A program made the position numbers and the translations under genes. From assembly GCA_023238725.1 (NCBI GenBank), contig CM041531.1, positions 20,864,643 through 20,928,642 on the forward strand: a DNA stretch of 64,000 bases. Reading direction: 5' to 3'. The stretch's first letter is position 1. Each line of letters begins with the position of its first letter. The DNA is from Scortum barcoo. Taxonomy: Eukaryota > Chordata > Actinopteri > Centrarchiformes > Terapontidae. Below are positions 24,521 through 36,717 of this stretch, piece by piece. The notes beneath the pieces are model-generated. The model ran no database searches, was not told the DNA's origin, and was given only the letters and a program-made list of their open reading frames with translations.

Positions 24521-25314
24521 CACTCCCCTCCAAAAGTATTGGAACAGTGAGGCCAATTCCTGTATTTTTGCTGCAGACAGAAAACATTTGGGTTTGACAT
24601 CAAAAGATGAATATGAGACAAGAGATCAACATTTCAGCTTCTTATTTCCAGGTATTTACATCTGGATATAACACAACTTAGAAGACAGCATTATTTGTAA
24701 TGGAAAACCAAATGTTTAGGTGAACAAAGGTATTGGAACAGATAGACTTGAAATAGATTAAAGTGAATAAGACTTAATATTTAGTTGCAAATCCTCTGCT
24801 TGCAATTTACAACTGCATAAAGCCTGTGACCTATTGACATCACCAAACTTTTGCATTCTTCTTTTGTGATGCTTTTTCAGGCTTTCACAACAGCCTCTTG
24901 GCAGACAAAATGTTTCTGTAGACTTCTGAGTTCATTTTGCTGCTGCCATCATGTGTTACATCATCAATGGAAGATTAATGAGCCCGTCCCAGAAGAAGCC
25001 ATGCAAGCCCAAGCCATGACATTACCTCCACTGTGTTTCACAGATGAGCTTGTATGTTTGAGATTATGAGCAGATCCTTTCAAGTCATACGTTCTAATAC
25101 GTTTGTTAACTTAATACATTTGGTTTTCAGTTACAAATAATGCTATCTTCTAAGTCGTGTATTATATCCAGATGTAAATACCTGGAAATAAAGAGCTAAA
25201 ATGTTGATCTCTTGTCGCATATTCATCTTTTGACGTGTCAAAACCAAATGTTTTCTGTCTGCAGCAAAAATACAGGAATTGGCCTCACTCTTCCGATACT
25301 TTTGGAGGGGAGTG
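24521..25314. mobile_element. Non-autonomous Tc1-like element with long inverted repeats
   Basis: Left end CACTCCCCTCCAAAAGTATT and right end, read in reverse complement, CACTCCCCTCCAAAAGTATC. The inverted repeats extend about 235 bp (24521-24757 and about 25080-25314) with few mismatches. Inside the left arm AAAAGTATTGGAACAG recurs as AAAGGTATTGGAACAG about 190 bp inward: paired outer and inner direct repeats as in IR/DR Tc1 elements. TA flanks both ends (24519-24520 and 25315-25316), the Tc1/mariner target. The 0.3-kb centre has no transposase frame, so movement would need an outside transposase. Confidence 0.88.
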
Positions 25315-25440
25315 TAGGTGTGAATGTCAATGTATTTGTGTGTTTGTATCTCAGCCTTGTTTGGTGACTTGTCCGGGATTTTCCCTGCAGCACTTCCACA
25401 CAGTTCTTCAAATAACCTCCTGTCCTTGCGACCCTGGGTA
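25315..25440 (+). repeat. Family A repeat, right half
   Basis: GGTGTGAATGTCAATGTATT, then TCTCAGCCTTGTTTGGTGAC and CTTGCGACCCTGGGTA continue the family A order that was interrupted at 24520. Confidence 0.65.
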
Positions 25441-26026
25441 AAAATATATGAGCATGGAAAATGAAAGAATAAATGGTCACAGACTTGTTCTCTTTGGCTT
25501 AGTATGTTACAAATTATCCAGTCAATTTATTACCAATAAACATGGTGGATAATCAATAGCTAGAGTCATCTGTAAGACTTATTTTGACAGCAGCTCTTCT
25601 GAGGGCACAACAATGGAAGAGCATGAGCTATTACAGCTGTCCTCCCTCGAGCTAACCTTTTTCAACTCATCATGGCCTCATTCCAAAGCATTTTATTATT
25701 GCGCACCAGTAGCAGCCCCAGCTGAAAACAACCAATATCTCTAACGACATTCTAATGTGCCATCACTTCACCGGCTGAAAACAAACAAACCATCAGCTGT
25801 GCTGCCATTAACAATTCACCATAACATTACCTGTTGGGTAAGCGCTGCATGGCCGCACTCTGCAATGAGCCCTGCTGCACTATGCCTGGGTTCATTTCCA
25901 CCGTGGACAAAGGAGCATTTCTTTACATGATTTAAAGCAGACATTTCCACAGGACCCTGAGAGCAGTTCCTCTGATTTGTACTTCTAGTAGATGAAGGTG
26001 ACGTACTCCCTTTATGGCTTCAGCTC
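25441..26026. other. Noncoding; possible conserved-looking stretch
   Basis: No gene. About 25640-25930 is less AT-rich and lacks recognisable repeats. Confidence 0.35.
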
Positions 26027-27149
26027 GGTAACACTTTGAAATATATTGCACAAAAATGCAAGTAGCTAATTCAATCAGGAATCACCTGATAATTCAAGAA
26101 CTGTTGATAAGTAGTTCCTGAATAAACTTGTAATAACCAAGGACATATAGTAGTGTTATTAGAGAACAGACTGGAAGATACTTTATTAATCAGCAGGTAA
26201 AGATTAGTTCATACTGACCACTTTCTTCATGAGTAATAACAGTTAAACTATGAATCAGCAGTGAGCTGATTACTAATTACTCCCAACATAATCATTAATT
26301 CCTCTTTTCGTGCACCCCCCCAAGTAAACGGTAAATGTGATACATCATACTGAGTTGTGACTAAACAGCCCTTCATTACTTCATAATTATGACAAGTTTT
26401 TACTGAATGGAATTCATGACCATTTTCCTTTCAATAAACCAGAAACAGCAGGAGTCTCAAAAAATGTCATATTCAGACCACATATTTTTTAATATTCTGA
26501 TGTGGGGGCTTGAATAATTAATAATTAATGCCATAAACAGAGTATGCATCAGTGTCAGAGAGCTCAAAGGTTGGACCATGGAGCAGTGTGGGAAGGCAAT
26601 AACTGCAAACACAAACTGCTCACACAAATCCAGTCTGATAAATTAGATATCTTAATAGGTTTATCATGGGTGTTGATGGGCACAGCAGTACAGTTGGACT
26701 GAGATGGACAGAAGAAAAGGCACAAACTTTATTGTTCCCCAAGGCCTGCATATATAAAGCTTCATCCCAGCACAGCATCACAACTCTGGTCACTTTAGTT
26801 CCCGGGCTGTTGAAGAAATTGTTACAGTGACTGATCGGTCAAATAATTAGTAATGAATGAGCTGTTACTAGTTTTGTGCTGCTCAGTGGCTGATTCATAG
26901 TTAATCAGAAACAAGTCATGAAGAAAGTGGTCAGTATGTCTATTAACTAATCTTTACCTAATGATTTATTAATGTAGTGTCAGTCTGCTGTCTCATACCT
27001 CAGCATTAACACTACATAGCTTTTTAAATTTTTTAAAGTGTTTAAAGGAAGTACTTATTATTATCAATGAATGATTTATTATCAGGTTCTTCTGAGCAGT
27101 TTCCTCTTGCTATTCAGAGTTTTGTGTACCATATTGTAAAAAATGTTAC
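26027..27149. mobile_element. 1.1-kb imperfect inverted-repeat element (DNA transposon relic)
   Basis: It begins GGTAACACTTTGAAATAT and ends AAATGTTAC. The left arm block GGTAAAGATTAGTTCATACT plus GACCACTTTCTTCATGA (26199-26235) is matched in reverse complement by TCATGAAGAAAGTGGTC plus AGTATGTCTATTAACTAATC (26916-26955). AACTATGAATCAGC pairs with GCTGATTCATAGTT. Weaker pairing continues to both ends, so each arm is roughly 260-320 bp. No transposase frame lies in the 0.5-kb centre. GGTAACA-type ends are common on fish non-autonomous DNA elements, but I cannot name the superfamily. No target duplication is clear. Confidence 0.7.
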
Positions 27150-28344
27150 TATTTGGCTGTTTCAAAATTGATGTACTGGATGGTTTTATTTTTCACAGTA
27201 ATCACTGCTGGGGATGGTAACAAATTGGCATGTACTGTAAGGACTTGCCTGGCTAAATCTCCCTGGTTGCTTTTTAATTGAGGCAGAGATAGTTCAGGTT
27301 ATATTACCAGCCGAGGACCCTCGTTACTTGTACCACAAAGACCACATTAAGAATGCATAGCACCATTGATGCGGTCGTATTTAAGCAGCCTGTGTCGCGC
27401 CTTAGCTGCCATTATCATGTCATTAACTACTGTTTTATTCAATCCCTGTATTCCCACATCAAACAGAAACACAACTCTGTTTTAGGCCACGTACATTTAA
27501 AGTGCTGCCAGTGTCCTCAAATTAAAGATATGCTAATCTGGCCCCTTTTTTGCCAATAAAAATGTGCAGATGACGAGTCACCACGATTAAGCAACAAGAG
27601 CAGTCCTTTTGTTGTAATACCACAGCAAAGGCTACATTTTGGGACAGTCGCTCCATATTATGCAATTAATTAATTATGCTATTAATTAATCGTTTCCATT
27701 CACCATAAACTGTTAGATTCTCAATCATTGGCAATGGCTTAGAAGTTACACTGGAAAAAAAAGAAAACAATATAACCTTAATGTTTTCCATTTATCTTCC
27801 ATCATCAAGTGGAAAACTCATCTCTGAACCTTAATATACCCTGCACTCAGTCCCTTCTGTGTTACCATCACGTTGCTCTATCCTGCGTTCTCTAAAAACC
27901 ATAAATTGATCCTGGCTTGACACGGCTGCTCTATTTATTTCCCTGGCACCTTTAACGCACGAATAATCAACAAACATGATTAAGATCCAGATCTTTAAAG
28001 CCTCCTTTTTCACTGCCTGTAATTTTGGTGTTTTGGAAATTAAAGGTAATTCTAGTGCAAAGTCATTGAACATCACCATAATTACTGGTCTTTACAGCCC
28101 AAATTTGAAAAGAGGTACTTAGTTTGTTGCGTTATCCCTAAATCAGACAAAAAGCATTCAAGGTGATATGCAACATGCTGACTCTTGATTCTCTTTATTT
28201 TCTCCTGGACAAATCAGTCGGGTCAGTTCAGAAAATTGAAAAACATATGCCTTCTAAGGTGATACAATTGGTAAAAGAACTTCTTCCCTTAAGAACTTCT
28301 TCTTTTATTGTGTATTTGGTCCATCAAGGACGACGGATTGACTC
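27150..28344. other. Noncoding; candidate regulatory element at 27560-27720
   Basis: A non-repetitive stretch with clustered factor-like sites: CAATTAATTAATTA and TATTAATTAATCG (homeodomain-like) and CCTTTTGTTGT (SOX-like). It has no coding potential. Enhancer function is a guess. Confidence 0.3.
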
Positions 28345-28420
28345 GAGCATTTAAATGAGAAGACTGATACCACTTTCACATCTGTACGCTGAATGTGAGG
28401 CTACAGCCAGCAGCTGGCAC
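28345..28420 (+). repeat. Family D repeat fragment
   Basis: GAAGACTGATACCACTTTCA followed by GAGGCTACAGCCAGCAGCTG, the first half of the family D core also seen near 39210-39280. Confidence 0.6.
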
Positions 28421-31400
28421 TAAGTTCAGGACATAGCCTGCTTCTGTCAGAGGGCAAGAAAATCTGCTCAACAGCCCCCTTGCGAGCTCACTCATCAACA
28501 TGTTATATCCAGAGTATAAAAACAACATGTTTTGGGACTGCAGCCGGTTTTACAAAAAACAACGGTTTTACAGGGGCTTATGTTCCACCTGGTTCCGGTC
28601 TTGATGCTAAACAAAGATAACCAGCAGAAGCGTTATATGTCCGATACAGACTTCAGAGTGGTATTCAAGTTTCAGCAAGATAGCAGGTAATAAGCATATT
28701 TCCAACTGTAGAGATGAATTAGAGACCAGAGGAAATCAATGTCAGATACAGTTAACCTTTTTTCTGAGATTTTAGCTTACTCTTCTGATATCCTTTTATA
28801 TAACAGCATTGTCTTTCTTGATCTTTAATTTCTTTGTCCAATTTCATGAAGTAAGGCAGAATAAAACAATCCCATATCACTTGAAGACATTTTCCCTGCC
28901 TTTCCTGTGTATATATTACTGCAGTAAAAACTGATGATCATGGCCCTTGTCATCTATGGTCACAAAAGTTAGTCGGCCAGAGAGTGACTTTGGTGTAGTC
29001 TCTGGTTGTTTCTGGCCGTCTGAGGCTCTGTGGGTGCTAAGGGATTGTGTCAGATGTGGAAACAAAGACGAGTGTGTGAGGAGGTCACCTGCTGGTGACG
29101 ATGCATCATCTGAGGAGGGGAGCTCCTTAACATGGCCTGTATACCTGTGCCATCTCCTCTCCTCGAAGAGATTAATGACCCAGACATCCATTTAAGCCTA
29201 TGGACGAGCCTGAACAATGGCGTGCCACAAATCATCTAAATCTTTCAATGCAGGTAAAGGCAACCAATCCTCATTCTTTAGACAATGCAATGTGGATCAG
29301 CTCAATGAGACGTGACCCCTAAATCATAGGGCTGTTGGGCTGGGACACCCTCATCTCTGTGTGTATACACAGAGTGGCTGTCTAGTACAGGAAAGTATTT
29401 TTTTCTCTGTTTCCTTTTCCACCCGTCTTTTTTCAGTATTCAGGCCCACATTTATGATTCTTTATATATCATATATCAGAAAAAAACAGATATTTATTTA
29501 TTAATGTATTTTAATGTCTATATGAAATATACATAAAGTTAAAATAACTACTTACAAACACAGATTTATTCATTTATTGAGAACTCTATGAATTCAATAT
29601 TTAGGAAAACTGAGACTGCCATCGGGGACGCTCAGTATAGTCGGGGTATGCTGGCTATTGCTGGCTTGAGAAACCTCCAGGTTTATATATAGTACTGTGT
29701 ATTTTAGCTAACAGGGCATGAGTGAGCAGACACATGTTTGGCTGGTGTTCCACACAGAGAAACATTTCTTCTACATAAATAATGTAAGTTTATGGTTATG
29801 TCTGCAGCAAAAATACCAGGAAAAAAATAACACCTTCAACATGGCTGCAAAGCTGCAAGCTCTCCTGAGAAGATGCCTCCCGGTGCTGTGGAGCCAGCCA
29901 GGCTAATGCAAGAATTGATTGGCCCTGAAGAGGGTAAACTCAAAATCACATGAGGTGCCGAAAATAACTCCGTCTACTGACTTGAGAGGCCAGATTGACA
30001 CGGTTTGTGTTGAAATAAAAAAAACCCTGAACCAATAAATCTTCCATGTGTCTCTTAACTCTCCAGGAGGAAGCAACAAACGCATGCTCCAACAGAGAGG
30101 TGGACTGACAGACCAGCATGCTCCCCTTAAAGAAAGACATGAGCAAGCTCAAACAGAAAACTTGGAAGTGAGACCAGTATCATCCAAATTTGAGGGATCA
30201 AAGAAAAATTCAGAGCAGGCTCTCGACCGATCCCCTCAGTGACCTGGCTTCCTCAAGAGACCCTCAGGTCTGTACACACCGCCCACACCCTGGCTCGAGT
30301 TAAGCAGTAGGTACACCAAATTTAACTGATTCTCTGTGGGAAATGAGGTTGTTAAATCAAAAGTGAAAATATTCAGCAGGTAATACAAAACTGAATATCA
30401 GGACATGCATATGGAATATAAAAATAAGCAAAACAAAAGGTTTGGGGAGAGCATGGATTAATGTCTTTCTCTCAAGAACAATCCAGTACAGGAGAGATAG
30501 AAACCTTATTAACAGTGAAAAGGTCTAGAGGGGGATTACTGGAGGCAAAATTCAGAAAAAGTACATTCATAAAATACTGTGCTATCATATTAGGACTTAC
30601 ATTACTTCCAGTTCAGGAGTTGGCCTCAGGTTCCCCAGGGCTGTGGTAACTGGGAAACTGGGTGCAATCTATTGCATCAGTCACTCTTCGAAATAATATG
30701 AATTTCAGAGCACAACATACAGTAAAGGTCAAATCATTAAATAACTATGGTCAAATAATGTAGTGTAACATGTTTACAGTTAGTGTTTCAGCAGGTGAAA
30801 ATGGCAAAATGGCCCGTAAATAGCGGAAGCGATTGCACAATCTCCAATGTAATGATTCATCAGAGAAAATGGAAAATGCTTCTTGAGCACCCAAATCGGC
30901 CCCAGGGAGTTGATTAGTTTGGATTTATGCTTCTATACATCTGGATCTGATAGCCTGAAGATAATCTGCTGTGGAGTGGGTTGGCTGTGCAGCCCAAGTT
31001 ACCATGGTGACATATGTGACGTAAAAATGAGCACCCATCGAGAGGTGCCAGCCCGAGTTCAATCACATCTTGGTTTGCTTAATAATTGTGAGGCAGTCCT
31101 GTGAACTCAACCAGAGAGCCGAGAAAGAGGAGAGATACAGCAAGAGAGGAATCATTCAAACCTATATGTTGTACGTGTTACAGTATTTGTTGAACATTAA
31201 TGCACAGTTTGCTGGCTAAGGGAAAAATCTTAATCCCAGATGTAGAAGCTGATTACCACATTGGTGTTTTATGTAGATGTCGACTCTGTCTCTCCTCAGA
31301 ATCAGCACCTGTCAGTAGTTTCTCTGCACAGAACATTTGTTTTTAGCCATGGTGGGTTACTTGCGCACAAAACACAGTAATTCTTTGTCTACGAAAAAGG

Positions 31401-31564
31401 AAAACTCTGGATTTACAAGCCAAGGGGTACCATGTGGCATGAAAAACAATATAAATTTAGCATAAATGTGTCTGTGGACGTTCAGATAACATGTAGCCTC
31501 ACACTCACTTCCGGACACTACATCCCTTTTTCTCATAGAGCCTGCTTTTAATTGCTTTTGGACG
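28421..31564. other. Noncoding, no supported gene
   Basis: Scattered short open frames on both strands with no splice context. No named repeat was recognised. Confidence 0.4.
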
Positions 31565-31660
31565 AATTCAAGGTGGTGGCACAGTGGCAGCAAGAGGGTT
31601 CGAGGCACGATCCCACCGGCTGACTGGGTTCCTTTAGTGTGGATATGTGCATGTCAGGAT
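31565..31660 (+). repeat. Family A repeat fragment
   Basis: GGTGGTGGCACAGTGGCAGC, GCAAGAGGGTTCGAGGCACG and GACTGGGTTCCTTTAGTGTG resemble the 5' third of family A with internal deletions. Confidence 0.5.
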
Positions 31661-34600
31661 ACTTAAGATACTTTGGTAGGAAATTATTTGAACTGTTAAA
31701 ATGATTGTTTTTTAGTGAGTTTTGAAAAGTGGGAAAATTATTTTCCCACCTGGCCAGCAGTGGCAGGTACAGCACCCCTCTTTGCACACGAACATACAGC
31801 GGCACTTTGCTCTGAATCTTTTAGCCGGCAGTTAACATGCCTACACTGACGATGCTAACTCTGATATTTAGCAGGTATAACATTCACTCTCTTAGTTGCG
31901 TGTTAGCATGCTAACATTTGGTAAGTTGCACTAATCACAAAGCAAAGCTGAGGCTGATGGGAATGTCATTATTTATGCAAATGTTTCTTAGTTAACCAAA
32001 GGAAAAGGCATCAAAAAATGTTGGGTGTTGAAATGTTGCAGGTGGCGCTTTAGGAAAAGTTAAGGGATCATCAAAGTTATCAGAGTTCGCCGTAAATCCG
32101 TAAAGTAAATTTTTTTGCCTGTATTAAATTAAGTTGTGGAAACCGACATGTTGTTGAGTTTAGAATAAATGGCCTGGGATGCTATAGTGCCACATGTCCA
32201 TTTAGAGAACCACAGACACTTAAGCAGTTTGGTGTAAAGTGATGAAACCCATCTCTCTGACCATCTGCCACAGGGCTGTCCTCTATACTCTCCAGTCTGG
32301 ACAGAAACAGGGGCAGACTACGGTGACCTAATGTTGAAACTGAGAAACAGCCGACTTCCAACTGGGCAGTACATCCCAGCCCGGTTAATGATGGTCAGAG
32401 CGGGACATGTAGCCACAAGGAGGTTGTACATTTTAATCCCAAAAGCCATGGTACACAAACCCCCACATACAGAGCCATACATAGCTACACACTTGACCCT
32501 GTGTACAAATATACACATGCAAAAAAAAAAAAGAAGAAAAGCCTTCACTCTGTATGTCATCGAGCAAATAGGCGACTTGCATACAGTGTGTGAATCAAGT
32601 GTGAAAAGTGGCACTATTCCAGTGATTATGATTAATAGCAGAACTGTCACTGTGCAACAGCTATGGCTGAGTGCCTGCATATAAGATTATGTTACCCTCT
32701 ATGAAGCTATGTCACACTAGTGGTGGATTTGCGAGGCAGCATGTGCATCCCCACATGTCATTTACATTTAAAATGTTGGCCAGCTCTCATGCCACACAGA
32801 ATTTAATGTGGCATTACAAACATTATGGGTCGCCCGTGACGCTACCTCAGCCTTGACAGAAAACACCAGAGGAAATCTTAATGAGTGGAAAGAGCTGTAA
32901 ATAAGCTATTTGTCACATAAATTGTCAGGAAAAATACCCCATAAACCAACTTCTTAAGACATTGTTTCTGGTCATTGATAATAAACCACTGTTTGATTTG
33001 TTTTTTTCCTTCTCAGATTTCCTGTACGCTCAAATCCAGTCAGCAAGAGAGGTATTTAACAGCTTGCTCCCTACTGAAAACCATGTGAACTGCGAAGCAG
33101 GAGCCAGAACCAGCGTTTACCTGTCAGCCAGGCTATAGGTTGGTCAGGGGAGCCCGGATTCAGACTGAGCAGAGAGCCATCCAACTGAGGCCCAAAGCTG
33201 TAATTACACATGAACAGATGGCCTTGCTGGAGGACTCTCCTCCCTCAATCCCTCCCTCTCTCAGACCTGCTACCTGCAGCGCAGCTCTCACTGCCCTCAA
33301 AGCATTGTTGAACATAGATTATTGTCCACAGTGAAAGGGTGGGAGGGGGGTTACAGATAAAGAGACGGCTGTGTTACCAGGGAGCCATGAACTCCATCAC
33401 TGAAACGGCCAAACCATCATGCCCCCCGTGGCTGACTGTCTTTGAGCAGTACATAAAACAATGTGAGTCTTACAGCTGTGTATTGTGTTATTGCTCCTAT
33501 GCACATACCGTTGAGAGGTCATAAAATTTAATGTGAGAAGACGCCCCCCCCTGTCTGAGTATGTGTTTGATTTCATGAGATATTCTATTAATGGGGACAG
33601 ACATCCATTGTGCAAACTTCCTCCTTCACCGACTGCAGCAATAAGAAAAAAACTCTATATAGTGCAGTACAGTTGGCGTTTTCTCAGAGTCTTTCTATGG
33701 ACTCCCCCGAGATAACAATGGAGTGGGATAGATGCTCGCTGTGCTAGCCATGCCCTTTGTTCTCCCTTTGAAATCATGCAGGTAATTTACGAGTGAAGAA
33801 TACAAATAATGCCTCTGTTATGTGTTTCCCTGTGTGTCAGTGGCCCAGTGCAGACAGGTGCAGAAACAATCCACAATGTACAGAAGGGGGGGAGAAAACA
33901 AAAACAGGGAGAAACCCAGAGAATTTATTCACCTCTTCAGTAAAGCTTCATGCAAAGTACTTAAAGGCACCCCGCAAATGATTCAGGGCCCCCGGTACTT
34001 AGGCACAAATGAGAGATTGCAGATATTTACTGTTACTGGGGCCCAATTGAGCTGTTTCTGAAAATGCCCGTGAGAGATTGGACAGCTCCAGGCTTTAAAA
34101 TGTAATGATTTGTCAAATCAAAATGATATACTCGCCATTGAGCGATCTGGCGACCAGATTCCCGATGCAGGCACTTCCTTTTAATCAAAAGCTGCAAAAT
34201 GAAACTGTGCGCAGTCGACTGAAAACTACACCCGGATGACTGTATCGTGGAGGGAAATAAATTATGTTTCCCCCTCCTTTGTCGTCATGTGTGTTCGCTA
34301 TAAAAATGTCAACCAGCAGAAGCAATTACAGCATTGTTTGCACCAACTACATGCTAACGGTTGGCTGCTCAGTGTCACGGTTCAGTTCAGCAACTCATCT
34401 ATCAGGGTCGCAATGGCACTGCATGTCGTCCCCTTGCCCCGCTGCATCTAATGACCATAAGATCCCACAATGTACCTCGAGGATTGGGCGTTACTTAGTG
34501 CTCAACAAGTACAGTGTCCACCTCTGTGGTTTAATGGCTGGCTGTTACTTCCCCGCTGTGGCTGTAGACCTGCTTTCCCTCCGTTTAATGGCGGGATGAA

Positions 34601-34724
34601 GAGCATGCTCGCCTTGCCTGCTGAGACACATTGAGCTGTAATTATACTTAGCCAGATTGGTTAGGGAGAGAGGGCAGGGCAAGTGTGCACCCATAGGAAA
34701 TGCTCAAAACACACATTTGAGCAC
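31661..34724. other. Noncoding, no supported gene
   Basis: No exon with splice borders was recognised. About 34060-34240 is a non-repetitive, mixed-composition stretch. An A-rich tract lies at 32520-32540. Confidence 0.4.
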
Positions 34725-34768
34725 TTGCTATATATATACATATATATACATATATATATATATATAGT
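34725..34768. repeat. (TATATACA)n / (TA)n microsatellite
   Basis: Alternating TATATACATA units and a TA run. A CA run follows at about 34850-34864. Confidence 0.9.
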
Positions 34769-35402
34769 TCACGGGGACATGCGTGCTACATCCACATGCA
34801 GGTCACACAATGTTATCTTTCTTACAGCACATACTGTATATGGTACACTCACACACACACACACCTCTAGACACGTAGTCCTGATGATTTATTAAAGCAG
34901 CGAGAGGAGAAAAAGGCGAAGCACCAAGCGGCAGTGATGGAGAAGGTGAGGGGGAAAGCCGCGGGGAGACCAAGTGGGGCGGAGCCCGAGACGACTTGTC
35001 ACAGTGACAATGGACAGTGTGTGAGTGGATCCAGCTGGGAAACTCCCGCCTTTAAAATAAAGATTAAAGAAATTCCAGGTTTTCTCTATGTGAATACATC
35101 TAAAATATAAAACAGTTTGATACAGTAACAAAATTATTCTGCCCTGTAGCGGTACAAATTCCCAGTAACTTGCAGGGACTGAGAGGTTACAACTTTTTCT
35201 CACAGCAGACATTTTTCAACTTGACAAACAGATGTGGGGCAAATAACATTAATGATGGCTGCATTCCATTTAGGTGGGTCAAAGTTGATGCCCTGGAGGG
35301 GTCCACGCTGGCCTGACCTTAAGGGGCTGTAAGTAACAGTTTACATATATTAATGCAAACCAATGTAAATGTAATTTATTTTGATGACATCATTTTGAGT
35401 GT
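34769..35402. other. Noncoding
   Basis: Contains a short GC-rich patch (34930-35000) without coding support. Confidence 0.4.
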
Positions 35403-35500
35403 TGATGGAGCAACTACAATGTTAGCATGGCGCTGATCACTCCAAATGGTATTCAGAAAACAAGCATGTTAAATGTTTGTTTGTTGTCTTGTGGAGAGAT
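35403..35500 (+). repeat. Interspersed repeat, family C
   Basis: TGATGGAGCAACTACAATGT and ATTCAGAAAACAAGCATGTT match the order in the copy at 8893-8995. It lies directly before the L2 piece. Confidence 0.65.
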
Positions 35501-35529
35501 CTGGCAAAACATGAATTACATTACCAAAA

Positions 35530-36717
35530 GTCTTCAAATGGTTCAGAATGCTGCAGCTCGGCCAACACCAACCAAAACTTGAAAATTCGACCGTATTACA
35601 CCAGTTTTAGCTGCCCTTCATTGTCTCCCTGTCAACATCAGATCAGACTTTGAGGTGCTTCTGGTGTTTTATAAAATTATAAATGGGCTCCGTCCTTCTT
35701 ACTTGTCTGATCTAATTTGTGTCCGCGGAGTCAACAAGAAGTCAGCTGGCTGCAGGGCTTTCTCCTATCGTGCCCCTTTTCTCTGGAATAATCTTCTTCT
35801 TGACATCAGACTGCCCGACTCAGCTGAGGCTTTTAAATTGAGCCTGAAAATTCATCTCTTTGCCTTTCTTTTCTTTCAATTAGTGTTTTCCATTTGCTTT
35901 GCTTTCTTTCTGGCGGGTCGATCTCAGTCTCAATGTATCTATTAACTTTAGTGCTAACAGCCCATGATTGTCCTGTCAACAACAAATTGACTTACAAATT
36001 TCTTCCAAATCTTTTTTTTTTTGTCAAACTGTATTCCTCTAATCCTCTGCTGTTTTTTTCTTGTCTCCCATAAGCCACCTAGTTATGCACACCCCTCTTT
36101 TCTATCGTTTCCTGTCCCTAGCCTTCTCCTCCCCCAGGCTTCCCTAATGCTGGACCTTTGGCCATCCTGGAACTTCTCTCTGGCCTGGCGGTTGAGGTCT
36201 CATCTAGACCTGATCTGGACATGACCATCAATCCCTCAGGAAGTTTTTCAGCCTTTCCTTCATCAGAGCCTTCTCCCTGGTATTTCTTTTCTTGACACTA
36301 TTTGTGTGAGCCTGCCTCTCACATGTGTGTGTGACCTTCCCTCTTCCAGGTCACCATGATGGAGAGGAGGCGTGGTGTGGATCAGGTCCTACATAGTCCC
36401 TGAAGGTGCTCAGTGTCCTCCTGGATGCATCCTCTTCACTTTTGTTTCCAATCTATTCGTCATCAAATTGTTACCCTGTGACGTTATTGTTTATGTTTTG
36501 TTTATTTATTCTGTGGGCTCAACATCTATTGCATTTTTGTCCATCCTGAGAGAGGGATCCCTTCTCAGTTGCTCTTCCTTTAAAAGATCTTTTGTGGGGA
36601 GTTTTTACTTATCCAAATTGAGGTTATACGAACAGAGAGTATCATACGCTCTACAGACCGTAAAGCCCCTTGAAGCAAACTGTGTAACACTGGGCTATAC
36701 AAATAAAAAGATTTGAC
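35530..36717 (+). mobile_element. L2-type LINE, 3' end (5'-truncated, decayed)
   Basis: Translation upstream of and across 35655-35880 gives the C-terminal reverse-transcriptase signature of teleost L2 elements: LQMVQNAAA near 35530, then LVFYKIINGLRPSYLSDL, AFSYRAPFLWNNLLLDIRLP and FKLSLKIHLFAF. The 3'UTR follows, with GAGTTTTTACTTATCCAAAT, GACCGTAAAGCCCCTTGAAG and CTGGGCTATACAAATAAAAA, ending TTGACTTG. The upstream endonuclease and most of the RT are absent, and stops interrupt the region before 35655, so it is inactive. L2 copies are usually 5'-truncated by incomplete reverse transcription. Confidence 0.85.

Noticed and set aside
24851..25069. Open frame inside the Tc1-like element as a transposase
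   Set aside because: No DDE motif or helix-turn-helix; the element centre is too short for a transposase.
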